A stretch of DNA of 64,000 bases, taken from Scatophagus argus. Lineage: Eukaryota > Chordata > Actinopteri > Scatophagidae. Positions 1-31,999 of the stretch are shown piece after piece. Numbering within the stretch: the stretch's first letter is position 1; the number at the start of each line of letters is the position of its first letter. A program made the position numbers and the translations under genes. Where the stretch lies: contig NC_058514.1 of the NCBI RefSeq assembly GCF_020382885.2, positions 10,588,249 through 10,652,248 on the forward strand, read 5' to 3'. Under the pieces are notes generated by a model. It saw only the letters and a program-made list of their open reading frames with translations, had not been told where the DNA came from and did not search any database.

Positions 1-3000
1 AGAAAGTCGACTTTGATGTAAGTGACTGACTCCATTTTAAGTTGCACACAGACACACTGAACAGTAAACATGATCATTTGTGTGTTTGGAGATGTTTGTT
101 TTGTCTGTATACCATACGTGTCTGTGTGTGTATAAATGTTTGTCTAGATTGAAAGGACCAAATGACTGCTGCAGTAGTTTAAAGTCAAGACTTTGTTTTG
201 AACTTGATTTGGATTTTGCAATGTGTGTGTGTGTGTGTGTAACTGCAGGACATCCACAGGAAGCGACAGGAGAAGGATCTGACTGAGCTGCAGTCTCTGA
301 TTGAGGCCCATTTCATTCAGAGGAAGAAGGACGAGGAGGAGCTCATCGCTCTCGTTAACAGGATCGTAAGTCTTCCTGGAAAGTCAGATCACTGGACAGT
401 TGCACCATCCAGCAACCAATTACACTGTGTATGTGTGTGTGTGTGTGTGTGTGTGGCTATGGATGTGCAGGAGAAGCGTCGTGCTGAGAGGGCTGAACAG
501 CAGAGGATCCGTGCTGAGCAGGAGAAGGAGAGGCAGACTCGTCTTGCTGTGAGTGCCCCTCTAATCATTTTCATCTTTTTTTTCAGGACATGGCCCCACA
601 TTTATTAAACAAAGTGTCCATTAACAAATAAATTTGCATCCCGAATACAATTAGGGTGTCAGGCATGTGCTTATCCTGGTGGGGAATCCTCTCTGTCTGG
701 AGGAAATGGTGAAAACAAACTCATGAACAACAGAAAGCGAATACTCCATCCTTTACCTTTTGTTTTGATATATGGTGAAGCACCACAGCCCAAGCTTCTC
801 AATATGAGTGTACTGTAGTGGTGTCACATTACAAAATGACCTTGTGCAGCTTTAATTACAAAGCTCAGCTTTAATTTTACAGCTCAGATGACATAGATTT
901 GGATCAACTTGAAGTCCTTACCTTTGGGGGACTCATTTTTCTGTGCTGTCTCTGGCAAATAATTAAAAATTTGATCTGATTTTAAGCAGTTGTAGTATTT
1001 TTAAAACATCAGTGGCTCAAAAGACTGTGTAATGTGAGCAGGGTCACCTGAACAGATGAGCATATAAAGAACTCTGAAGTTTCCATCAGTTTTCTTAAAA
1101 CTTTATGTATCCATCTTTTAGCTTATTGCTTTGGTTTTCCTTTTAATGTTGCTGTTGCTTCAGAAACACGACACCAGGTGAATGATAACGTTGCTCTGTA
1201 TCATCTAGCCGTCATCAGTATTGGTTCAGCAGTTGGAGAGAAAAGGCCGACAGCTGATGTGTTTCTCTCTCCTGTGACTTGACTGTACAAACTCTGCCGC
1301 AGGAGGAAAAGGAGAGGAAGGAGCAGGAGGAGGCACGAAAGAAGCAAGATGAGGACGCCAAGAAGAAGAAGGCTCTGACTAACATGACTCAGCAGTATGG
1401 TGGCGTCCAACAGAGGGTCAGTCATCACCCTCCGATATATGCATGCAAATCGTTTACTGAATTCTCAGTGGTTTACTGATATGCAGTCATTTAAACATGA
1501 AGGACTGGCAGTGTAGATACCCACAATAACAAAAACCTCCACCTGTGAGATGTAGTTTTAGGGATTTTAGTGAAATAATTTCAACATAGATTTCTGAGAA
1601 ACAAAAGTACATCACTGAGATGAGTGACAAAAGATGTAGACTGCTATGACAATAATAAATATGGTATGTGTGTCTGCACTTGAATTAATAGGAAATAGAA
1701 TCAGGGTTTCAGACTTTGTGGCTTCTTTGATGTTTTCTTTCTGTTTTTCTTTCAACACTCCACTTTGGATTAATTCTCCTATCCAGCAAGATGGAAAAAG
1801 AGGAGCAAAGAAGCAGACGGAGAGAGAGAAGAAAAGGAAGATCCTGGCAGAGAGGAGGAAGCCTCTTAACATTGACCATCTCAGTGAGGACAAAGTGAAG
1901 TAAGTGTTTACCTTTAGTCATTGTTCACAGTTCTGTAAACGGGCTAATGTCCACATTTTATGCTCTGATGCAGGTGATTTGTTTGCGAATGAACTCCCAT
2001 CTACTTTTCTTACCATGTATTTGCAGTTGTTTTTCTGTGTCTGAAACACTCGTGGTTTCTGCTCGACAGGGAAAAGGCAAATGAGCTGTGGCAGTGGTTG
2101 ATGACACTGGAGGCTGAGAAGTTTGACCTCACCGAGACACTGAAGAGACAGAAATATGATGTGAGTAGCTTTCCAATCGGGGTGTTCATGTGCCAGTTGC
2201 TCCATGAAATGACAAGCCAATATGCACCTGTAGAAAAACCTAACCATCATCATCACAACAGTGTGAACGTTACATCAATATGGTCAGGAAAGTAAACAAA
2301 TGTTTTGTTTTTTTAAAAGGAATACTTGGACATTTTTGGGGAAAAAGATGACTGATATGAAGCTACAGCCAGTTAACTAAGCTCAGCCAACGCCAGCAAC
2401 TAGACTTACTCTATCAAATGAAATATAACATATTAGCTAGTGAGTCTTAAAGGTGTTCTCTTTGAATAGAGCTGGGCTGTTTACCCACAGTTTTTAGTCT
2501 TTATGCTAAGCTAACCAGGTGGTGGTTTCAGGTCCATTTAAAGCAGGATGCACACATTAAAGTGGTACCAGTCTGCTTTACTAACTCATGAAAAAGAAAT
2601 GAACATCCTTTCTAACATGTCTTACTGAATCTGATTTATGCATTACATTATTTTGATTCACCATTAAAATGGTAATAAAAAAATTACAGCAGCCTGCGGC
2701 TCTGAAAAAGCCACAAAATCTGATAGCTGAAATGGTATGTGCTGTGTTTTTAAAACACAAGGCTGTCCCGAGGGCTCCTAGCATTCATCTAAAATGAATG
2801 TGGCTTGACTTCCAGATCAATGTACTGCAGACCCGAATCAATGAGCAGCAGAAGTTGTGAGTAACTGTTAATGAGGAGTGTGAGCCTCTTGGTTGGTGTT
2901 TAGATTTGCAGTCTGTGTGTCGGACGGTCACAAACCAAGTCTCGGACAGTGGAGCAGGAACAAAGCTGGGCGACAAACAGAAGGTGAAATTGGTTGTGCG

Positions 3001-5882
3001 TGTGTGTGTGGATTAAGAGGCTAGCAGAGGCTGCCTTGTGGTTGTTTAATCCAGTCCCAAAAGGTCAGGTATTTTATTGCTGTGTTTACCATTATGTATC
3101 ATTCAAGGTAAACCAGATCACAGTTCTCTGATGGAACAGCTCATTTTGGTAAATTTGCTTCCTGAGGTACATGAAAAGGTACACATAAGGTTGTGACTAG
3201 CCAGCAGCTGCAGTTAGATGACTTTAGCATAAATTCTGGACACAAAGCAACCACTAGCATGACTCAGCCCAGTGGTAATTTTATTACCTAATGGTATTAT
3301 TCATGAGCCACCAAAAATGGGAGTGGGTGTATAAAAGTGGTTCTAATTACTAAATGATTAATGCCACACTTTTACCAAACCCCCTCGAATTAAAACTCAA
3401 AGTCTTCACTTTGTTTCATTTCAAATTCAGTGCAGTGACAGTTTGATGGTGAACATATCTTACCTGGCTGGCCTCTTCTTGAGGACCTCATGTTCCGCTC
3501 TTTGTCTCAGCTCTGTGGGCTCCCATGTCTGCTGTTGTCCCTGTGCTTAGCAAGTCCTCCATGTTTGTCCCCCACAGATTAATCTGCTCTTGGCTCGCAT
3601 TCAGGACAGCCAGAGGTAAGTATTAACCCTCTTTTTTGAACCAGGGATTGAGGTGTGGTTCACATCAGTGCCGAGATGATCTCTTTTTTTTTTTTGTTTT
3701 GTTTTTAAAAGCTCTTGATGTAGTATTGAGATTATCTTTTTTTCATTTAAAGAGTCTCAGGAAACGATGCATCAAATCTTCAATTTCTGACCGATGAGAA
3801 GCCAAATTATCTATTTGATACATAGCTCTCTATGTTGGAACATTATTTTAATGTAATGCCCTCCTGTCTTTTCTACAAAGACAGTATTTAGCGTGTTATA
3901 TTATCTCTTGTAACCCAAGAACTTTTATGCTTGCATCATCCTACTTAATATCAAGTGGGAAGATGTGACGCAGTCTTCACTGAGTGAGTCGTGTGCATAG
4001 AAGTAGTTCTAACTTTGTTCAGTGCAGATCTCACCTTTCTATGGATGTAAACAAGTAAAGATTTATTTATTTTTTTTACTTGTTTTAAACAGCCATGGAA
4101 AAGGCTCAACTCGGTAGTAGAAAGTGATCCATTTGAAGTTCTGCATGTAGTATTTGATTAAGTTTTTATTACACTGTACTGGTTTCTTACTCTGCTTAAT
4201 ATTCTTTATTCTCTTTTAACTGGTGTAGCAAGTTGTCTCCATGCCTTATATACTGAACATCCCTCTTTACATCTTCATCCCTGCAGTCTGAAAACATTGT
4301 GCTCCTCATCCACAGCTCTATTTGAGCTTTGAAGTTGGTAAAACAGAGAAGCAGTGTTGTGGTTTGAGCAAATGTCCCAAAGCCCCACATATTTGCTACT
4401 TTTATGAATTAATTTTGTCTAGCACTCAATTACAAATTTTGAAACATAAACCGATCTGAACCAAACCAAACCAAACCAAAAAAAAAAAAAAAAAAATCTC
4501 TCTTAAAAAGTTATGTATGTCTTAATGTTTCAAGGAAGAACGCAAGACGCCTGTGTTAAATCAGCTGGTAAGTACGTACACTCTGCTTTTCAAGTCAAAT
4601 ATCTGCTATAGAGCTGTGGATCTATCAGATCTTATGGGCAAAGGTGCAAAAAGAGAACAAAGGCAGCGTATCAAAGGTAAGGCTGCTTCTCAGAGGACAC
4701 AATCAACATTTGCCAGCTGGGTGAAACCTTGTGCTTTTCCATTTTCTAATAGCATGGGACTTTGGTGTTTGCCCTCTTCTGTCCTCCTCACCACTCCAAT
4801 CCTCTTCACTCTCTTCTATAGCACATTTCATTTTCCTAATGAATACTACACACGGGGAAATTACAGAGCATATCCATGGAAGAAATGTTACACATTATTG
4901 TCTGTACTGCAGAAAATAATACATCCTGCTTGACTTCTGTAGAATCAAATATGGACAAAAAAAATTATAGTTTTACTCTTCGTTCAACTAGTTGCCAATT
5001 TAAATTGAAATGTCCCAGTTTAAGACTTTTGCTTCAGCTTTGTTCTTGTACAGCAGCACATTTACATTTAATATTTAAGCTGCTTTTTTAAATGAGAAAA
5101 GGGGATTTTGTAGAATAACTTAACTATAGACAAAACAAGGTGTCACTAACAGTTTGACGACAAAATGCTGATGCCTCTGAGAAATATAGTAATATATTAC
5201 TGTATAATAATTATTTTTAACAAAAGACACTAATGTCCTTCAAAGTTGAATAAAAAAAAGAAAGAAATCTGTCTAAATAAAATAGTGTAAAATTAGGAAA
5301 TTTATTTAAAATTGTATGGAGACCCAAAGCAAAAAATCTAATAGTCATGACATTGCGAAATAATCAGTGTTTTTTTTAACTCTTTATCATGAAATGTTAT
5401 TTCATCCTGCTTCTTCTAATAATACCCAAATTTTAATGCAGGTCATTCTTATTTAATTCTAGCACTTTTATTTCAAAATCTCATTTTTCTAAATTCTGTT
5501 TTGGAGCAAAGCCATTTCTTTAATTGGCTGTTGCTTTGGTGTAATTTAGTAGACAGACAATCACAGAATGTATGGATGAAATAACAGTTTGTATTTAAGG
5601 ATTATTTCACAATTTCATAGTTATTCATTTAACTGAAATGTAATTATTCATTTGATTATCTTACTTGTTTGCTTACTTAATTTTAAACACTTTGGGCCTC
5701 CAACCCATATCATCACTAATGTCAACGATGTCAAGCAATACGCAGGCCTGCTGTCTAAACACAATAAGATTGTTAGGAACACACCTGAGCAGCAGTCGTA
5801 GGCGTGATAAAGTAAGTGGTTAAATGATTTTTGTTTCCACAGCGCCAAGGGAAGAGGCAAGGCCAAAGGCAGGCTGAGATAG
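1..5882 (+). CDS. troponin T (3' part of gene; 5' exons lie left of the window)
   Basis: Troponin T anchors the troponin complex to tropomyosin on the striated-muscle thin filament. Exons read from splice sites and phase: 1..17 (codes KVDFD), 249..365, 471..548, 1303..1416, 1787..1899, 2070..2160, then one of 2816..2856 or 3578..3615, then 5843..5882 (stop TAG 5880-5882). About 202 residues are visible. Family signatures are [27 protein letters not shown] and [14 protein letters not shown], followed by the tropomyosin/TnI-binding coiled coil ending LKRQKYD. The linker between KALTNM and KKQTERE is divergent. The last exon reads [12 protein letters not shown], so the usual GRWK terminus is replaced by GRLR. 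The middle looks TNNT3-like, while [13 protein letters not shown] and RGKAK look TNNT2-like, so I do not assign a paralogue. The downstream neighbour dnm1l is convergent. Confidence 0.93.
222..240 (+). repeat. (TG)n tract just before a troponin T 3' splice site
   Basis: The tract ends 8 nt before exon 249..365 and takes the place normally held by the polypyrimidine tract. Confidence 0.95.
432..455 (+). repeat. (TG)n tract before the next troponin T exon
   Basis: Twelve TG units end 15 nt before exon 471..548. Confidence 0.95.
2316..2545. repeat. fold-back (palindromic) teleost repeat, copy 1
   Basis: It begins AAAGGAATACTTGGACATTT, continues TATGAAGCTACAGCCAG in one orientation, and ends with the reverse complement of the same core (TCTTTATGCTAAGCTAACC). 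Internally shortened; sits in a troponin T intron. Confidence 0.6.
2816..3615 (+). other. pair of alternative penultimate troponin T exons (2816..2856 and 3578..3615)
   Basis: Exon 2816..2856 (41 nt) codes [13 protein letters not shown] and exon 3578..3615 (38 nt) codes [12 protein letters not shown]. Both have AG acceptors and GT donors, both enter in phase 0 and both leave two bases over, so either one joins 5843..5882 in frame. Using both (79 nt) shifts the frame, so they should be mutually exclusive. Mammalian TNNT3 has a known mutually exclusive pair of exons at this position. Equivalence to that pair is inferred from position and sequence. Confidence 0.8.
2857..5842 (+). other. troponin T 3' introns around the second alternative exon
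   Basis: Apart from exon 3578..3615 I see no coding sequence here. At 4461..4496 there is a CCAAA repeat running into a poly-A tract. The stretch 4900-5800 is AT-rich and otherwise featureless. Confidence 0.6.
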
Positions 5883-6005
5883 ACACAGACATCAGCAGGA
5901 GTTCTTCAAGGAAGATTCTGGAAATGAGCAGCAGTATTGACTTCCAAGACATTAATGTATACGTAAACAATAATACAGTACTGCAACAGCTGATTTTAGA
6001 GAAAC

Positions 6006-6011
6006 AATAAA
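6006..6011 (+). terminator. poly(A) signal of troponin T
   Basis: AATAAA lies 124 nt after the stop codon, at the expected distance for a short 3' UTR. It faces the dnm1l signal at 6138..6143 on the other strand. Confidence 0.75.
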
Positions 6012-6137
6012 ATGACTTATGCTTTTGAGCCATGTTTGTGTGGTTTAAGTTTCTAACTATTTTTTTCTACCGATCACCGCTTCACAGATTAAAAACAAAT
6101 GCATCAAAATTGTTCAGCTGGCAATAAAATAGCTTTG

Positions 6138-6143
6138 TTTATT
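6138..6143 (-). terminator. dnm1l: poly(A) signal of dnm1l
   Basis: TTTATT on the plus strand reads AATAAA on the minus strand, about 870 nt downstream of the dnm1l stop. The stretch 6144..7016 would then be the dnm1l 3' UTR. The two convergent transcripts end roughly 100 bp apart. Confidence 0.6.
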
Positions 6144-7016
6144 CTTTTGGGAACCATACACAGAACCACAGTGCACCATAAATATCACTTATTGGCAGCG
6201 ATATGTAAACATAATTATATGACCTACCACAGCAAGCTGCAATAGTTTACATTATCCACACACTTAAATAACATTAATAAATAAAGATTCTGATGGCAAT
6301 ACAGTGTCAGGATGATGGGCCTTCTATAAAGAACAGTGTGCTGACAACAGTGCAAAAAAAACTAAAGTGATGGAGTATGTACACAGGTAGGACTAAGATT
6401 TGCTGCAAATCAGGAGCTTACGCATTCTAATTCAAACCAACCCCTGCCCCGACTGTGTGAGGTTCTATGGTTTCTGACACGACAGCCACTCATAAATGAA
6501 AAGGTTGCAAATGAGGAGGTGATAATTTATTTTTTTTTCTTTTTAGAATCTGAAGCCAGAACGCTTTGTGTAGCTGCAAAAAAAGGCAGCAAAACCTTAT
6601 TTTCCGGTTCACATAAAAGTCCATTTCTATTCTGATTAACCGTCACCATCTGTCAAAAAACCTAACGTTTGCTTTTGGCTGCACTCTGGATTCCTCCAGG
6701 AGCCGTGAGAGGGGGTGGGGCAACTACGGTTTCTAAAATCTTACCTTGAACATTAGCCAACAAAGGCAGTGCATTTTCATATACTCAACAACACTTAGCA
6801 TTTTAAATAAACAGCTTCAACTGATTTACATTTTCTTTCAGGTAGATTGTGGGCTACTATGGTACCTACTGTACATGAGAGCAGGGGTCCGAACAGTGCA
6901 TTTTCATGGCTAGGAATCCAAAACTTCATGTTCAGACCTGACGAGTGCACGAATGGTCAGTCCATTAGGCATGATGAGGAGATAACAGATCAGGTTTAGC
7001 TCCCTTTGTTGATCTT

Positions 7017-18089
<11,073 letters not shown>

Positions 18090-18851
18090 ATGCTACAGTT
18101 CCTGGTGAGTTGGCCTGACGCTGTCATACGTATCATTTGCCGGACTGCTGAGAGAAAAAACGTAGCTAATATGTTAGCATCAGCTTGACTTGGTGTGAAA
18201 AGTCTCGACAGTGTTAATTAAAAGGCGTTACTTTATCATTTTTAAACAAATCAGTGAAGCAGATGTCATATATTATACAGCTAAAAGTTAAACACTTCAC
18301 CTCAATAAATTAACGGTAACGGGAAACTTAGGAGATGTTACTTTAACAAGTCAATCAAGTCAAATAATATTTCGGCCTTGAATGACATTTGCTCTTTGTC
18401 TCCCAGGCTGGTTTTACCTTGGGAAATGTTGTGGGGATGTACCTGGCTCAAAACTATGATGTAAGTTTGTTGAAAACTTTGTCTTAAATTCAGTAATTTA
18501 GTCTAGTTGTCCGCTTATCACACATGCTCATCTGTACCACACCCTCCTCCCGACAGACTGAGGATGTTTGGCTCTGCAGCAGCTGTTCGTTCCTTCCAGT
18601 GACACACAGTAAATGATCAATAAGAAGTTGTTATTAAAATAAATCCAGTGTGGGCATGCTGTAAAAAAGTTAGGGAGGAAGGTATTAATTGCATTGCTTT
18701 TCTTTTAGACTTTTAGCTAGGTGTACCTAATAACCTGTTTTGTATTGGTGTATTGACTCTTTTGCATTTTCCTGTCTAGGTTCCCAACATAGCCAAGAAA
18801 ATTGAAGCCTTTAAAAAAGATGTGGAGGCCAAGAAGAAGCCCCCAGAGTGA
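18090..18851 (+). CDS. stmp1: short transmembrane mitochondrial protein 1 (micropeptide)
   Basis: Three small exons, 18090..18104, 18407..18460 and 18780..18851 (stop TGA 18849-18851), join in phase 0 at each junction to give 46 aa, against about 47 in mammals. It starts MLQFLAGFTLGNVVGMYLAQ, a single hydrophobic helix, and continues NYDVPNIAKKIEAFKK with a lysine-rich tail ending KKKPPE. The family is a mitochondrial inner-membrane peptide linked to respiratory-chain function and mitochondrial dynamics. Exon 1 codes only five residues, so ORF-length filters miss the gene. It shares its promoter with dnm1l and is convergent with smkr1. Confidence 0.95.
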
Positions 18852-19348
18852 GCACAGTGGGACCATGTTGCAAGCAAGAAGAGATGGACTTTGGAGAGAA
18901 ACTATTTATTTTACAGGGTTATAACAAGCATACGTTTGATAATGTAAAATATGAGTGAGGATATCAACAGTGCCTGAAAGCATATTTGTTTCTTTCATTA
19001 GTTTTATGGGCATCTTCTCATTGTAGCCTATTTTTATAAGGTAAACTGTGCAAAGACTGGATTTAAAGAATATTACTATTAACCGTTGGGATCACTTTAA
19101 AGTACAGTATGATGGCACTATTGGCTTCGCTTTTCCCGGATGCTGTGTTTGAAATTACAAATGATGTTCATTATCTCCACTTTAGGTGTATATAATGTTC
19201 CAAACTGAATATTAGTAGAACATGCAATTCTGTGACATATTGCATAAAGTTGAAACATTTTCCTACGCAAGCTTCCTATGTATCCTAAACAATTGCCAAA
19301 CTTTTTATGACATTGGTGCGAAACACAATTCTGAATCATTCAGCTTAC

Positions 19349-19354
19349 AATAAA
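19349..19354 (+). terminator. stmp1: poly(A) signal of stmp1
   Basis: AATAAA lies about 500 nt after the stp1 stop codon (TGA 18849-18851). It is the first clear signal downstream of the gene. Confidence 0.6.
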
Positions 19355-19512
19355 GTTGTTAATAATGAATTTTAAAATCTTTGCCTCATGAATGAATGAA
19401 GCTTGGCTGGCACAGTTCTGCATATTTGTGTGAATCATTTCAATTGTGTCCACTAGAGGATGCCATTTGTAAGACATTAAAACTGAACTATCGATTTAAC
19501 CAAAGGAATTTT

Positions 19513-19518
19513 TTTATT
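19513..19518 (-). terminator. smkr1: poly(A) signal of smkr1
   Basis: TTTATT on the plus strand, AATAAA on the minus strand, begins only about 22 nt after the smkr1 stop, implying a very short 3' UTR. It lies 160 bp from the opposing stmp1 signal. Confidence 0.5.
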
Positions 19519-19540
19519 ACTTAGGATTGGCAAAAATGAT

Positions 19541-20211
19541 TTACTTTTTCTTCTTTCGCTTTGTTCCCTTCTTCTTTTTCTTCTTTTTCTTTGAATGTGG
19601 CCACCCAAAGCCCCTGAACTCCAGACAGTCCACTGCATTGTGAGAAATGTAGTACACGTTCTCCATGGCTGCTGGGCTGAGGATGTCCACCTCGGTCTTG
19701 GTGGATTTGGCACTAGTAGACCTCTTTTTGGGTGTTTTTGGACTCCCAGACTTCTTGGCGGGCCTTGAGCTGTGGGACCTTGATTTCCTGGATTTAGTGG
19801 GCTTTGAAGTGAATACAAGTGGTTTACACCATTTAGGTTTGGACCCTCTGCTATGACTACATTGAATAGTTCGGATAGTCTTGATAGTCTATAATATTAC
19901 ATATACTTTACCATCATTAAAGATGCCAAGGTCCCTTCCAATATAATGAGAGATCATTTACTCATCTGTGAATTAGATCCAAACACAAAGAACAGTAGCT
20001 GTTTTTGAGGATTTAACAGTGCATAAATTGCTAAGGCTCAAAGCAGCATTAGCACTTGAAATTTTCACAAATTCAAAAAAAAAAAAAATTGTTTTTATCT
20101 TACCAGTTCTGGACTTGGCACTGTTGTGACTGGCAACTGAACGGCTTCAACTGGGACAGTGATACCCCCTCTGTTTATGTTCGGTTGTCGTAGAGACAGG
20201 CCAGGACGCAT
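19541..20211 (-). CDS. smkr1: small lysine-rich protein 1
   Basis: The diagnostic block is [20 protein letters not shown] followed by [12 protein letters not shown] and a C-terminal run of lysines. This matches the conserved core of mammalian SMKR1 (about 65 aa). The best model has two exons, 20104..20211 and 19541..19888 (stop TAA 19541-19543), joining in phase 0 to 151 aa. The N-terminus reads [16 protein letters not shown] and is followed by a basic Ser/Lys/Pro-rich stretch. The acceptor at 19889 is AT-rich and weak and the long N-terminal half is unlike the mammalian protein, so the first exon and start are uncertain. The molecular function is not known to me. Lies tandem behind dhx57 and convergent with stmp1. 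Confidence 0.75.
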
Positions 20212-21225
20212 GAATGGAGGGGTTGGACTCACCCACAAGCCTGTAAATTCTTTTGTTTATGGGACGCAGCTTCAAATACAGCAAAAAGCTCAACAAGAAA
20301 TGAATGGAAAAAAAGGCAAGCACTAAATGGCTGCTGAAATTCAAATTAAAGCAAGCAACCACCTATCTTTGCTTTTTTTATTATGTAGTGCAGTGGAATT
20401 CATCACTCGTTAAGACAATAAGCTTTCAAAATTCTTTGGCAAATCTCACCAAATTGTCCAGATTTAAAAAGCCCTTGCATTCACCTTGTGAAAATGTGGT
20501 TTTGACATCACATTTAAATACATTCAGTAAATGTAAAACAACCTAATGTCATGCAGAAGCTCTTGGATCTTTCAGTCATGCAATACAAATACAACCATAA
20601 CAATAGCCACTGTGAGATTAATAAATCCAATATGGACCAAAGAAACTTCTCAGCTGTGAACAAGACACTCACAACCTAAAATATAAATCTCTGACATCAC
20701 ATCTGACCACACATCAACAGTTGTGTGGCATCAAAAAAAATCCTATTGTTGCATTTTAGAAATGTCAAAATAAGACTGTGAAAACAGCAAGGCATTGCTT
20801 TGTTCCAGCAATGACAAAGATGGAGGTTTGTGGATCACCTGCATAGAGCCATATTTTTCTTTGAAGGCAAAATTTGCTTTAAGAAGCTTTAGGTGCAGCA
20901 ACACAATAACAGCTTTGTTTTCTTTGTGTAAACATACTGAGGTGTCAGGTGATGTGGTGACTGTACTTCAACCAGAGGGCTTCACTTCAAGTACACTATC
21001 TCCCCTGCTGATCTGTCTGTGACAGAACCAACACGTACTTAAGCCAGTTTCAGGGTTGTTGACCCTGACTTTCATACATAATGGTGCAACATGTTATTAA
21101 AAAAAAAACAAAACACTTTGTGGCAGTGATCCAGGAGCAGAAAGATATTTTCATTGCAAAGCCCCCTGCATTTAAGCCCTTCAGGGTCACAAAAAAGGTG
21201 AAAAGAGGGGGTGTGAGTAGCAGAG
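20212..21225 (-). other. dhx57 3' UTR and smkr1 upstream region
   Basis: AT-rich, with no coding sequence recognised. It must hold the end of dhx57 and the start of smkr1, both on the minus strand. I could not choose a poly(A) signal with confidence. Confidence 0.5.
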
Positions 21226-29494
<8,269 letters not shown>

Positions 29495-30338
29495 TTCTCT
29501 GTTAAAACAATTTCAATGCAGATAACACACTTTTAAGTACTCTAGCTTCAAACTATCTCCAGCAACACGCAATGGACTGCATGAAATACACTGCTGTCAA
29601 ACCAAAGCACACTCACCTGCGATCAGAGCCCTTTCATAGCAGCAAACAATCTGTGAAGCGAGACATAAAATGCATAGATTGAATAAATCTTCCGAGCACC
29701 GGAAGTATCCAGTAATCCTGGATACATCAGAGAGAGAGAGAGAGCTGGTAGTTGCGGACCCGGACAGAGCAGGCAGCTACTGTACATCCGCTGCAGTGCA
29801 CAGAGTCGCACATAGCTGTGGGGTGGCTCGTTGTGGCACTTCAGTTCAAGTGCGAGCAATGAGATGGTGGCTGACACACAGCGCTGGTGGCGTTAATTAT
29901 GCAATCAAACTTGGCATGCAGACCAGCGAGCCAACCATTTAACTTCACGCATGGGGGGGCTGATAGTTTATTTAGTTAGCAAGTTATGAAGAGATGGCTA
30001 TCGGCACTGCTCTTATGAGATAAATAAGTGGTGGTGTGTCGTGGAGTCTGACGCGTCAGTCAGTTAAGAACACAAAGCTTCAGCTAGCTGATAAGCTAAC
30101 CGCTAGCAAGCGGTTCAACAGAGAGAAGCTTTCCTCCAAATCAAGTCGAGAGGTTTAAGGAAACATTTAAGTAGCGATAAAGTATAAAGGTACCTGTAAA
30201 ACTTAACTTCCATAACAAGCATGAACAAACCTGAGGTTGCTGTTCCGATCACCGGCAGCTTACATCTCTATCATTGGTCGAACTCAGAGGTCAAAGTTTC
30301 TTTTCCGGTGTCCTTTAGCAGATATTTTTGTTCCTAGG
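29495..30338. promoter_or_regulatory. divergent promoter region of dhx57 and morn2
   Basis: The 844 bp between the two start codons include a probable non-coding dhx57 first exon: donor near 29619 on the minus strand, acceptor TTTTAACAG just before the ATG. CCGGAAGT at 29699..29706 is a consensus ETS/GABPA site. Near morn2 there is TTTTCCGG (about 30301, ETS-like in reverse) and ATTGG (CCAAT in reverse, about 30272). GCTAAC/GCTAGC words cluster at 30080-30110. No TATA box is evident. Confidence 0.55.
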
Positions 30339-31998
<1,660 letters not shown>

Positions 31999-31999
31999 C

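Noticed and set aside
4535-4567. Possible extra troponin T exon (AAG|GAAGAACGC..CTG|GTAAGT)
   Set aside because: Acceptor and donor dinucleotides exist, but in the phase left by either alternative exon it hits TAA within nine codons, and there is no polypyrimidine tract.
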